Part shown: piece after piece, positions 1-7,146 of the stretch
Layout: each line of letters starts with the position of its first letter
Numbering within the stretch: position 1 is the first letter of the stretch
Source of the DNA: a virus
IMG/VR virus record: IMGVR_UViG_3300046425_000186
Coordinates: 1 to 53,862 of that record
Direction: 5' to 3' (one strand)
Length of the DNA: 53,862 bases
Notes under the pieces: model-generated
Told to the model about the DNA's origin: nothing
The model's input: the letters and a program-made list of their open reading frames with translations, nothing else
Database searches by the model: none
Made by a program: the position numbers and the translations under genes

Positions 1-50
1 AATGGGTAATTTAAATATTTATATAGACGTAATAACATAAAAACAAAAAA

Positions 51-368
51 ATGATAACATACGATTGGAATTGTAAAACAGTAGATGTGCACCCTCAAGC
101 TGAAGGCGAAACAAACGTAGTATATAACGTGCACTGGATCGTAACAGGTACAGAAGGAGAATACGCGGCGAATAGTATTGGAACTCAAATAGTAGCTTTA
201 GATCCTGAAACTTCTTTTATCCCTTTTGACGAACTAACAAACGAAATAGTTGTAGAGTGGACAAAAGACGCAATGGGTGAAGAGCAGGTTCAAAGTATCG
301 AAGACAATATTGCTTCACAAATTGATGAACTAGAAAACCCAACATCTGTAACTATGACAATAACATAA
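51..368 (+). CDS. small conserved phage protein (DUF7936-like), function unknown
   Basis: 105 aa, acidic and soluble, with no signal peptide or membrane segment. The pattern VYNVHWIVTGTEGEY, then FIPFDELT, then a helix with GEEQVQ...IDE resembles a small protein family (DUF7936 from memory) common in marine phages; this was not searched. The start follows an A-rich leader without a Shine-Dalgarno sequence. It is the first + strand gene in the window and is followed by an 89-base gap, so it may be its own transcription unit. The gene looks real from its protein-like composition. No function is known to me. Confidence 0.7.
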   Translation: MITYDWNCKTVDVHPQAEGETNVVYNVHWIVTGTEGEYAANSIGTQIVALDPETSFIPFDELTNEIVVEWTKDAMGEEQVQSIEDNIASQIDELENPTSVTMTIT

Positions 369-385
369 TTAGTAAAAATTACTAA
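369..385 (+). repeat. small AT-rich inverted repeat after the first gene
   Basis: TTAGTAA - AAA - TTACTAA directly follows the stop codon at 368. It could fold into a 7-bp hairpin, but A residues follow rather than a T run, so it is at best a weak terminator or an RNA 3'-end stabiliser. The rest of the 369-457 gap is AT-rich leader with no other structure I can support. Confidence 0.3.
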
Positions 386-457
386 AAACAAGTAATAATA
401 TATATATACCCTACTCGGGAAAGAGTAATAACCAAATAATAATTAAAACCAATACCA

Positions 458-778
458 ATGACGTATTTTTATTACAAGACTAATACGTGGAGTAGTCAAC
501 CACAAGCATCCGAAAACCAAATAAAACTTTGGAAGCATTTATCTAAAAAGAAAAACTGGAGAATTGTTCAACTACCAAATGGATTTTACCAAACAGAATA
601 CAAAGACGTTGAATGTGATTGTAATCCAGAAAAAGACACTTGCTGTGAAAAATGGCATGATGTAACTAGAAGAGAAACTATAGAAGGAGCTGAAGCCGCT
701 ATAGATGGATCTGTTGATCATTATTCAAAAAAAATAGAGTTTTTAAAAGGACCAAAAGTAGTTAAAACTTTTAAATAA
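458..778 (+). CDS. hypothetical protein with a cysteine cluster
   Basis: 106 aa, not recognised. The middle has a compact cysteine group (CDCNPEKDTCCEKWHD, about residues 53-69) that could bind a metal. The ends are Lys-rich, and the N-terminus is aromatic (MTYFYYKTNTW). No membrane segment. It sits 25 bases upstream of groEL and is read the same way, so it is probably co-transcribed with the chaperonin genes. Metal binding is only an inference from the cysteine spacing. Confidence 0.65.
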   Translation: MTYFYYKTNTWSSQPQASENQIKLWKHLSKKKNWRIVQLPNGFYQTEYKDVECDCNPEKDTCCEKWHDVTRRETIEGAEAAIDGSVDHYSKKIEFLKGPKVVKTFK

Positions 779-803
779 AATAAATATAATTTAATTAAAT
801 AAA

Positions 804-2360
804 ATGTCAGACAAGATAGTTAAAAATCTTAGCTTTGGGGACGATGCTAGGAATAAAGTTTTTAATGGTATTGACAAATTAGCAAATGCTGTTAGCTCAA
901 CGCTTGGCGCTGGAGGTAGTTGTGTTTTGCTAGAAGATCAATATGGAAATCCAACAATAACAAAAGATGGTGTAACAGTTGCTGAAAGCGTAGTGTTAAT
1001 AGACCCGGTAGAAAATTTAGGTTGTAACTTGTTAAAACAAGCTGCAAAAAAAACTGTTAAAGAAGCGGGAGATGGCACTACCACAGCTACTGTTTTAGCT
1101 CATTCAATACTTTATGAAGCAAATAAAGTTAAATCAGAGCTAAGCGTAAGAGAATTAAAAAAAGATATAAACAATTCTGTTGAAAGAGTTGTTGATTATT
1201 TAAATAAAATATCTATACCTGTTAAAGATGATATGATAAAGCAAATAGCTACTATATCAACAAATAACGACAAAGAACTAGGCGACTTAATAGGCAAAGC
1301 TTTTGAAAACGTTAAAAACACAGGTGTGGTAATAATGGAACAATCTGATTCTGGTAAAACAGAAATAGAAACAATAGAAGGTTCTCAATATTTTAAAGGT
1401 TTAACAAGTCCTCATTTTGTTACTAATAAAATTAAAAAAACCGCAGAGTTAAACAATCCTCTTGTTTTATTAGTAGAAAATAATGTTGAAAACATAAGAC
1501 AGATACAAAGTGTTTTAGAATATGTTATAAAAAACAATAAGTCACTTTTAATAATAGCGGATTTAAGTCCTGAGGTTTTATCAGCATTAGCAATGAATAA
1601 AACAAAAGGAAACATAAAAGTTAATGTTATAGACGCGCCTGTTTTAGGTGTAAATAGAAAACAAATGTTTGATGACATCGCTTTATTAACAGGAGCAACA
1701 TTGATAAACGAAGACTTGGGTGATGATATGGATTTAATAGATATAGATCATCTAGGCACGTGTTTTAAGTCTATAACAAGTCAAACTGATACTATATTAC
1801 AGTTTAAAGAACAAAGTTCTGAATGTGCTGAAATAATTAAAGATATAGAAAAAAAGCTTTTAACTTGCAAAATACCTGATCAAGTTATAAGTTTAGAAAA
1901 AAGATTAGCAATGCTTTCGTCTAGAATATCTGTAGTAAAAGTTGGAGCTAATTCTGAAATAGAACTTAAAGAAAAAATGGATAGAGTGGAAGATGCTATC
2001 TGTGCTACAAAAGCCGCCGTTAAAGAAGGTATTGTTCCAGGTGGTGGTATTGCGCTTCTAAACGCTTCTCAAAAAGTAAAAGCTTATTCATTAGGCGAAA
2101 AACTATTGTTAAGTGCTATAACCGCACCATACAAGACTATTCTTTCTAATGCAAGCGTTGATAACTTAGATTACCCTAATAAAAAAGGTCAAGGTTACGA
2201 CGTGGTTACAGGAAAAATGGTTAATATGATTAAAAGTGGTATTATAGATCCACTGCTAGTTACTAAAAGTGCATTAAAAAATGCGGCTTCTGTGGCAACA
2301 ACTATACTCTCTACTAATTGTGTAATAAACAACGTTAGAATAAATGAAAGCAATAGGTAG
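804..2360 (+). CDS. groEL: phage-encoded GroEL-type chaperonin (Hsp60)
   Basis: 518 aa, against about 548 for E. coli GroEL. Group I chaperonins form double rings that fold proteins with ATP and a GroES lid. Visible landmarks are TITKDGVTVAESV (contains the Asp equivalent to E. coli D52), GDGTTTATVLA (ATP site), a full apical domain (about residues 185-370), DRVEDAICATKAAVKEG (Asp equivalent to D398) and PGGGIALLNA. The family P-loop LGPKGRN reads LGAGGSC here, and the C-terminal Gly-Gly-Met tail is absent. groES starts inside its last codons, so the two are translationally coupled. It probably helps fold capsid or other phage proteins, either with the host chaperonin or in place of it. The family call is firm; the clients are unknown. 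Confidence 0.97.
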   Translation: MSDKIVKNLSFGDDARNKVFNGIDKLANAVSSTLGAGGSCVLLEDQYGNPTITKDGVTVAESVVLIDPVENLGCNLLKQAAKKTVKEAGDGTTTATVLAHSILYEANKVKSELSVRELKKDINNSVERVVDYLNKISIPVKDDMIKQIATISTNNDKELGDLIGKAFENVKNTGVVIMEQSDSGKTEIETIEGSQYFKGLTSPHFVTNKIKKTAELNNPLVLLVENNVENIRQIQSVLEYVIKNNKSLLIIADLSPEVLSALAMNKTKGNIKVNVIDAPVLGVNRKQMFDDIALLTGATLINEDLGDDMDLIDIDHLGTCFKSITSQTDTILQFKEQSSECAEIIKDIEKKLLTCKIPDQVISLEKRLAMLSSRISVVKVGANSEIELKEKMDRVEDAICATKAAVKEGIVPGGGIALLNASQKVKAYSLGEKLLLSAITAPYKTILSNASVDNLDYPNKKGQGYDVVTGKMVNMIKSGIIDPLLVTKSALKNAASVATTILSTNCVINNVRINESNR

Positions 2361-2604
2361 AAACTTAATAATATTAGTTAAAAAAGAGGGTAATACTAAA
2401 ACAAAAGGTGGTTTACTTTTATCTGAAAATCAAAAAAATGATTTAAGATACAGAAAAGCAATAGTCGTTTCAGTAGGAAATGAAGTTTCTGGCATTGAAG
2501 AAAATGATGAAATATTTTTTGACAGACATGCTGGACATAAAATAGAATTTGAAAAAAATATATATCACGTTATAAAGTCACAAGACGTGGTCGTTGTTGT
2601 ATGA
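2344..2604 (+). CDS. groES: GroES-type co-chaperonin
   Basis: 86 aa, a little shorter than E. coli GroES (97). It has the N-terminal strand IGRNLIILVKK, a mobile loop with TKTKGGLLLS (LLL in place of the IVL tripeptide that binds GroEL), the turn IEENDEIFFDR and the C-terminal pattern YHVIKSQDVVVV matching EEVLIMSESDILAIV. It overlaps the end of groEL by 17 bases, giving the order groEL-groES, the reverse of the usual bacterial operon. It should act as the lid of the phage GroEL and perhaps also of the host ring. The next gene overlaps its stop by 4 bases (ATGA). Confidence 0.93.
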   Translation: MKAIGRNLIILVKKEGNTKTKGGLLLSENQKNDLRYRKAIVVSVGNEVSGIEENDEIFFDRHAGHKIEFEKNIYHVIKSQDVVVVV

Positions 2605-3047
2605 GAAAGCTAGATGCAGAAGATATCAAAGAATTGAATCTGCTAAAACACTACCGTATAATACGCAAATGGGCTTGTAAAAACAACGGCTTAACTGACG
2701 CGGAGTTGGAATTATTAATATATTTAGAAGCTATAGATTATTTTACAAAAAAAGATTTTATAGAAGGTACGTATTCTTATAGTTGGAATAATAGAAGATG
2801 GAATAAATTAATAAAAAACAACTGGATAGTTGTTTGGAGAAACAGAAACAGAACAACACAAAAGTATAATATATATAAGGTTTCTTTCAAATTTAAGCAA
2901 CTTATAAATAGAATATACAAAATAATGCTTGGTGAAGAAGATATACCTACTAGCGAAAGAAGAAACAACATTATGAAAGGCAAAAGCTATATAGATAAAG
3001 TTTTAACAAGGTCTATACATAATGTAAATAAAGACAAAAATAGATAA
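2601..3047 (+). CDS. hypothetical protein, possible winged-helix fold
   Basis: 148 aa, very basic and rich in Trp, Tyr, Arg and Asn. Residues 10-90 (HYRIIRKWACKNNGLTDAELELLIYLEAI, then a loop and WNKLIKNNWIVVWRNRNR) have the helix-helix-beta spacing of MarR-like winged-helix proteins, but I cannot name a family. The start overlaps the groES stop (ATGA), so it is in the chaperonin operon. It could bind nucleic acid or be a small assembly factor. The function is inferred only. Confidence 0.7.
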   Translation: MRKLDAEDIKELNLLKHYRIIRKWACKNNGLTDAELELLIYLEAIDYFTKKDFIEGTYSYSWNNRRWNKLIKNNWIVVWRNRNRTTQKYNIYKVSFKFKQLINRIYKIMLGEEDIPTSERRNNIMKGKSYIDKVLTRSIHNVNKDKNR

Positions 3048-3048
3048 A

Positions 3049-4146
3049 ATGAGTTTTAAATCTAACAGACTTTACTCCAGAAATGAGAACTTGCAAAACT
3101 ACGTTGATACAAACGAGGCTAGAACAAAGGCTTCTTTTGAACAAGGTGGTTTTAATGATGGTACTCCATGGTGGCAAAAAGAATCTTACTTAAAAGCTAC
3201 GGGTAAAGGAACTGGTGATATGGAAAAACCTGTTGAAAAGCAAGTTTGGGCTAATGGCATGGGCGATAATATTGTTGGTGCTTATGAAAGTTGGCAGTTG
3301 CCAGATGATTTAAGGTATGATAATAGATATGTTTCTGATAAAGACAAACAGGGTATGGATTATTTTAAATTTCAAAATAAAAAAAGATATCAAGATCAAC
3401 AACAACAACTACAAACATACGGAACAGCCGGTCAACCAGTAATTTCAAATGAAACTATGAATACAAATAACACAGACAATAACCAACAGTTTGGAATGGC
3501 AGACAACGCTATGGCACAACAACCTCAAGGTAATACTTTTTCAATGGGTGCTATAAATGCTGCTAGCAATATTTATGGAAATTTAGCAGAAAGAACCGCC
3601 TCTGTAAACTCACCTAGCCCGCTAGCTTTAAAAACAAATATTGATCCTTCTAAGGTTTATAGTGCGGTTAATGAGTTAAAAAATACAATGTCACTTGGAG
3701 CTCTTGATAGCAAAACTAATTACATGAGAGATACAGGCCGAACTGGTTCAACTTTATCTTTACCTAGTTTACCAACTAGAAATACAGGTGGAAGTGCTAG
3801 TGGCGGAAGTTATTCTAACCCTAGAGGAGTTTCGAGTACTTCACCAGGAACAAACGCAACTGTGAACACAGGCGAAAATGATAACAAAAATAGCGGCTAT
3901 TCTTTTTTAGATAATAATATGGATATTAAAGTAACAAATCCATATAAAGACCCTTTTTGGGGAACTTACAAAAGAGATAAACAAACTTTCGCAAATAGAA
4001 TTCAAGATGCTAAGGACAAAGGGCAACTAAACAAAGCCGCTAGAATAACAAGAAGAAGAGATAACTGGCAAGACAGGCAAACAGGTAAAGGTACTGGTGT
4101 CGGTAATTTCTTAAGATCTATTAATATATTTAAAGGTAAAAACTAA
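3049..4146 (+). CDS. hypothetical, low-complexity virion-type protein
   Basis: 365 aa, not recognised. The first 120 residues are polar and tryptophan-containing (GTPWWQKES, DNIVGAYESW). The middle (about 120-270) is low-complexity, rich in Gln, Asn, Ser, Gly and Thr, and probably disordered. The C-terminus is a basic helix (KDKGQLNKAARITRRRDNWQDRQ). No signal peptide. It starts 1 base after the preceding stop. Its composition and its place before a block of small basic proteins suggest a virion or assembly component, which is a guess from context. Confidence 0.7.
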   Translation: MSFKSNRLYSRNENLQNYVDTNEARTKASFEQGGFNDGTPWWQKESYLKATGKGTGDMEKPVEKQVWANGMGDNIVGAYESWQLPDDLRYDNRYVSDKDKQGMDYFKFQNKKRYQDQQQQLQTYGTAGQPVISNETMNTNNTDNNQQFGMADNAMAQQPQGNTFSMGAINAASNIYGNLAERTASVNSPSPLALKTNIDPSKVYSAVNELKNTMSLGALDSKTNYMRDTGRTGSTLSLPSLPTRNTGGSASGGSYSNPRGVSSTSPGTNATVNTGENDNKNSGYSFLDNNMDIKVTNPYKDPFWGTYKRDKQTFANRIQDAKDKGQLNKAARITRRRDNWQDRQTGKGTGVGNFLRSINIFKGKN

Positions 4147-4151
4147 AAATT

Positions 4152-4358
4152 ATGAATCACGACATTGAAAAAATAAAAAGCAATCCAAAATTAGACGGCC
4201 AAATTGGTGAAAACGCTATATGGGACGGACCTCTAGACAAAACTGGATTTCCAATGGGCAAAGGATCAAGCAGTGGTATATATGGACTTCAAGTTTCAAA
4301 AGCACCTTGTGAGTGCGGAGCTGGTATGCCAATTACTAAAAGAGCAAAACTAGGATAA
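4152..4358 (+). CDS. small hypothetical protein
   Basis: 68 aa, not recognised. It contains Gly-rich turns (WDGPLDKTGFPMGKGSSSG) and a CECGAGM cysteine pair near the C-terminus, ending ITKRAKLG. Its stop codon shares one base with the next start (TAATG), so translation is probably coupled. It is the first of a series of tiny genes with basic, mostly Cys-containing products. Confidence 0.6.
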   Translation: MNHDIEKIKSNPKLDGQIGENAIWDGPLDKTGFPMGKGSSSGIYGLQVSKAPCECGAGMPITKRAKLG

Positions 4359-4513
4359 TGGCAACTTCACCAATAAAAAAAATAAGTTCAGCTTGCAAGT
4401 CTGCAGCTAAAAGAAAGTTTAAAGTATGGCCAAGCGCTTATGCTTCTGGTTGGGGAGTGCGCTGCACAAAAGCTGGAGGTCCTAGTAAATTTGGTAGTAA
4501 AAAGAAAAAATAA
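4358..4513 (+). CDS. 51-aa basic protein, DUF5872-like N-terminal motif
   Basis: ATG at 4358 shares its A with the previous stop, and the TAA at 4511-4513 shares its last base with the next start. The product is 51 aa, about one quarter Lys/Arg. It carries KFKVWPSAYASGWGVRCTKAGG, which resembles the K-F-x-V-x-PSAYA segment I associate with DUF5872 proteins of giant viruses and marine phages. The tight TAATG joins on both sides and the recognisable motif support a real gene despite its size. The function is unknown; DNA or RNA contact is plausible from charge. Confidence 0.75.
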   Translation: MATSPIKKISSACKSAAKRKFKVWPSAYASGWGVRCTKAGGPSKFGSKKKK

Positions 4514-4884
4514 TGCAAGGATATAAGCAACCTTTTAATTCACCTGTCTTAAAAAGATGTTGGTCTGGTTATTCTGCGGTAGAAGGTAAAGATCCATATA
4601 GTAAAGGTAGCTGTAAAAAAAACTCGCCAATTAAAAAGAAAAAACAAAAAGGCGGAGGAACCACTAAAACTTGTTTACCAGCTTCTAAAATAAGAAGTAT
4701 GAGTAAAGAACAAAGACAAAAGCTGGTTAACTCAAAAAAAGCAGCTGGAGCTAAAGGTAAATATAAAAGATCATCAAAAACTAATGTAAAAGGTGCTCGT
4801 AAAAAAGGCGCTACATTACGTGACTGGTTTGAAAAAGAAGACTGGAGAAGAGTAGATGATCCATCAAAAAAATGCGGAGAATAA
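4513..4884 (+). CDS. small basic protein, DUF5872-like C-terminal motif
   Basis: 123 aa, very Lys/Arg-rich. Residues 54-90 read KTCLPASKIRSMSKEQRQKL and continue into a Lys-rich linker. The C-terminus has LRDWFEKEDWRRVDDPSKKCGE, like the LRxWFKExWVDLSRP...CG end of DUF5872 proteins. Together with the preceding 51-aa product it looks as if the family's two halves are carried by neighbouring genes. Cysteines and high positive charge suggest nucleic-acid binding or a virion-packaged protein. The family link is from memory and untested. Confidence 0.75.
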   Translation: MQGYKQPFNSPVLKRCWSGYSAVEGKDPYSKGSCKKNSPIKKKKQKGGGTTKTCLPASKIRSMSKEQRQKLVNSKKAAGAKGKYKRSSKTNVKGARKKGATLRDWFEKEDWRRVDDPSKKCGE

Positions 4885-4887
4885 ATC

Positions 4888-5193
4888 ATGACTTGGCTAA
4901 AAAGAATAAAAGAATCATCATCAATAGAATCACCGTTACATAAAAACGAGCCTAGAAAAACTACCAAAGGTAAGGGTAGAAACTTTAGAACCACTAAAGA
5001 AGGCGCCGGCATGACAGAAAAAGGTGTTAAAGAATATAGAAAGAAAAACCCTGGTAGTAAGCTTAAAACAGCTGTAACAGGAAAAGTAAAACCAGGCAGC
5101 AAAGCTGCTAAACGTAGAAAATCTTTTTGCGCTAGATCCAAAGGTTGGACAGGAGAAAGAGGTAGAGCAGCGCGTAAACGCTGGAAATGTTAA
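4888..5193 (+). CDS. small basic protein, DUF6321-like
   Basis: 101 aa with about one third Lys/Arg. The C-terminal half (LKTAVTGKVKPGSKAAKRRK, then SFCARSKGWTGERGRAARKRWKC) matches the pattern KPGSKAAKRRKSFCARM...RKWNC that I associate with DUF6321 proteins in marine viruses. The middle part (GAGMTEKGVKEYRKKNPGSK) also fits. It has two conserved cysteines, no membrane segment and no signal. It starts 3 bases after the previous gene. It is protamine-like in charge, so a DNA-binding role in the virion is possible but unproven. Confidence 0.78.
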   Translation: MTWLKRIKESSSIESPLHKNEPRKTTKGKGRNFRTTKEGAGMTEKGVKEYRKKNPGSKLKTAVTGKVKPGSKAAKRRKSFCARSKGWTGERGRAARKRWKC

Positions 5194-5204
5194 AATAAAA
5201 AATT

Positions 5205-5549
5205 ATGCCATCACCAATTAGAAAACATCACGACAAAAAAAACGTATTACAAGACGATGGGTCTTCAATACAAGTATCATCAAGCGATCTACAAAAAAGA
5301 GGTGTAGATGCTATTAAAAGTCAAATGTTAAAAAACAATCCTCCAGGAAGTGCAGGAAGAAGAAATGTTTATGACAACTTAGACTGGAAATATGATAACA
5401 CTATACCAAAAACATTTGGAGAAAAAGTAAGTGACTTTGCTAATACTGCTAAGAATTTTGTTAATAAGAATAAATTTAAATTTGCAGATGCTGCAACTGG
5501 TGGATTATTTAGTATTGGTAAAAGCGTAGTAGATAAACTCAAACAATAA
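5205..5549 (+). CDS. hypothetical protein
   Basis: 114 aa, basic, not recognised. The N-terminus MPSPIRKHHDKK resembles the starts of its neighbours (SPIKK, SPIRK, GSPIKH recur in this block). The C-terminal third (FANTAKNFVNKNKFKFADAA to GKSVVDKLKQ) could be an amphipathic helix. It lies 11 bases after the preceding gene in the same transcription unit. The shared SPI-[KR]-[KH] start suggests related packaging or processing across the block. Confidence 0.65.
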   Translation: MPSPIRKHHDKKNVLQDDGSSIQVSSSDLQKRGVDAIKSQMLKNNPPGSAGRRNVYDNLDWKYDNTIPKTFGEKVSDFANTAKNFVNKNKFKFADAATGGLFSIGKSVVDKLKQ

Positions 5550-5553
5550 CAAC

Positions 5554-5573
5554 ACAAAACAAAACAAAACAAA
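5554..5573 (+). promoter_or_regulatory. A-rich ACAAA-repeat translation leader
   Basis: Four tandem ACAAA-type units (acaaaacaaaacaaaacaaa) end directly at the ATG of the 185-aa gene. The same 15-base core (acaaaacaaaacaaa) ends directly at the next gene's ATG (6178-6192). There is no Shine-Dalgarno sequence. A-rich unstructured leaders are typical of efficiently translated Bacteroidota genes. Confidence 0.6.
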
Positions 5574-6131
5574 ATGGGAAATTATTCAGGAAACCACCCG
5601 AGATATTCTTCGGGACAAAAATATGATGCTAGAGAAGCTTATAATAAAGATCTTACTGCTAAAGCTAGACTACATTATTTAGAAAACAGTGAGCACGATA
5701 AGCATAGTCATCCGGCTAAAAAACATTGCGTAGCTAAAATGTACGGAGAACCAGTTGCTAAAATGTATGGAGATCCAGCTGCTAAAAAATTAGCTGTAAA
5801 AGATATGCCAGATGCTCAAAGAAAAGCTGTAATGGCTAGTAAAGCTGAATCCGCTGCTAAAATGGATCACGCTCCTAAAAATTTAGGTTTTATAAAAGCT
5901 GAAACATTAAAGAAAAATCCAGATGCAACAACAATGGAAGTAGACGGTAAAACAATGCCTATAAAAAACTTAGCTGATTCAAGTGATATTAAAGACATGT
6001 CTGGAGCTTATAACGCAATGGGCGATGCTAATGATCCAGCTATGATGAAAGGAGATCCTATCATGCTTAAAAAGATCCATGCATTAAAAATGAAAGTTGA
6101 CAAAGGACTTGAATTTGGATTAAAAGGATAA
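5574..6131 (+). CDS. hypothetical Lys/Ala/Met-rich protein with short repeats
   Basis: 185 aa, not recognised. It contains a near-tandem repeat (VAKMYGEP, VAKMYGDP, then AAKKLAVK) and many Ala-Lys-Met segments, with a His-rich patch HDKHSHPAKKHC (about residues 41-52) that could bind metal. No membrane segment. The ACAAA-repeat leader suggests strong translation. It may be an abundant virion or DNA-associated protein, but that is inferred from composition. Confidence 0.65.
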   Translation: MGNYSGNHPRYSSGQKYDAREAYNKDLTAKARLHYLENSEHDKHSHPAKKHCVAKMYGEPVAKMYGDPAAKKLAVKDMPDAQRKAVMASKAESAAKMDHAPKNLGFIKAETLKKNPDATTMEVDGKTMPIKNLADSSDIKDMSGAYNAMGDANDPAMMKGDPIMLKKIHALKMKVDKGLEFGLKG

Positions 6132-6177
6132 CAGTAGGGGTGCTGTAAAACCCAAGTCAAACAAATCATTAACAAAA

Positions 6178-6192
6178 ACAAAACAAAACAAA
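6178..6192 (+). promoter_or_regulatory. second copy of the ACAAA-repeat leader
   Basis: The same 15 bases as the end of the 5554-5573 leader, again abutting an ATG. It precedes an Ala/Thr-rich protein that has its own terminator and looks abundant. Confidence 0.6.
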
Positions 6193-6606
6193 ATGGCAAA
6201 ATTCATTAAATTTAACGTAGTAAACACTGCTGATGCAGCTGCTTTACTAACTCAAGGTACAAAATTAATCAATGTTGATCACATTGGAGACGTGTCTTAC
6301 AATGCTTCAACAGGTGTTGTAACCGCAGTTTTAACTGCTGCTGCAGGTGCTTTTGGGGATGCTGCGGCTTCTGCAGGTATTTCTGCAAGAGTTTTAACAG
6401 CTACTGTTACAACAACAAAAGATGGAGGTGCTGGAGTACCAACTATTACAGACGGTGCTTACGCTCCAGACAAGGCTATCTATTCAGCTATGACTGCTAA
6501 CCCAGGTGGAGTTGTATCTACAGCTCAACTAGGAAAAGATCAAGCTGCTACACCAAAGCAAATGTACTGGTCAACTTGGTCCGTTGGAACTGTTGACGAC
6601 GTATAA
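6193..6606 (+). CDS. probable abundant small virion protein (decoration or similar)
   Basis: 137 aa, rich in Ala, Thr, Gly and Val, with no Cys and the beta-strand alternation typical of secreted or capsid-surface proteins (for example DVSYNASTGVVTAVLTAAAG and ARVLTATVTTTKDGG). No signal peptide. Codons are more C-ending than in the neighbours, the leader is the repeated ACAAA type, and a strong terminator follows. All of this suggests high expression. A head decoration or similar structural role is an inference; I do not recognise the family. Confidence 0.7.
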   Translation: MAKFIKFNVVNTADAAALLTQGTKLINVDHIGDVSYNASTGVVTAVLTAAAGAFGDAAASAGISARVLTATVTTTKDGGAGVPTITDGAYAPDKAIYSAMTANPGGVVSTAQLGKDQAATPKQMYWSTWSVGTVDDV

Positions 6607-6630
6607 AAACTAACCATCAATTAAATATAT

Positions 6631-6662
6631 CCTCGCGGCTCAACAGTCGCGGGGTTTATTTA
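6631..6662 (+). terminator. Rho-independent terminator
   Basis: CCTCGCG - GCTCAACAGT - CGCGGGG forms a 7-bp GC-rich stem (one T-G pair), followed by TTTATTTA. It is the strongest hairpin on the left side and lies right after the 137-aa gene, so it separates this gene from the downstream ones. Confidence 0.85.
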
Positions 6663-6676
6663 TAAAAAAACAATAT

Positions 6677-7144
6677 ATGGGTTCACCTATAAAACACTGT
6701 TGGAGTTCTTTAATGCACAGTTCTAGTTGGAACAAAGCAAGAAAAAGATCTGGCTCTGGAACTGGAAATGACGCTTCGTTGAAAGCAGCTAAAAAGAAAA
6801 GAACTTCTCCTTTAAAAATGGGTTTTAAAATGAAAGGGTCTCCATATATTAAAGAAGAATACAATACACCTATAATGCATGTAGACATGGGTGATGATAC
6901 TTTAGGTATGGCTACTAGTAATGGAAGTATACTTATAAACAAAGACATAAAAGACCCAAAGCAAAAACAAGACGTTATAGATCATGAAATGGTTCATATT
7001 AAGCAAATAAAAGATGGTCGACTTGCTTATGACGATGATAACGTTTATTGGAAAGGTAAAAAATATTCTAGATCTCAAATGAACGAAGGAGCTAAAAATT
7101 TACCTTGGGAAAAAGAAGCTTACGATAAAACTAAAAATGCTTAG
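6677..7144 (+). CDS. small HExxH zinc-metallopeptidase-like protein
   Basis: 155 aa. The N-terminal 50 residues are basic (GSPIKHCWSSLMH, AKKKRTSPLKMG), like the neighbouring small proteins. The C-terminal domain has VIDHEMVHIKQIKDG, with H103, E104 and H107 as a canonical HExxH zinc site, and a downstream WEKEAYDK whose Glu could be the third ligand, as in small gluzincin-type peptidases. No signal peptide. Phage-encoded peptidases of this type may process virion proteins or cut host proteins; the substrate is unknown. The motif is clear; activity is an inference. Confidence 0.75.
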   Translation: MGSPIKHCWSSLMHSSSWNKARKRSGSGTGNDASLKAAKKKRTSPLKMGFKMKGSPYIKEEYNTPIMHVDMGDDTLGMATSNGSILINKDIKDPKQKQDVIDHEMVHIKQIKDGRLAYDDDNVYWKGKKYSRSQMNEGAKNLPWEKEAYDKTKNA

Positions 7145-7146
7145 TT

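Noticed and set aside
4569-5141. 190-aa antisense frame rich in Leu, Phe and Pro
   Set aside because: It is the mirror of Lys-rich genes (AAA and AGA read backwards as TTT and TCT), and the sense genes have tight TAATG joins and known motifs.
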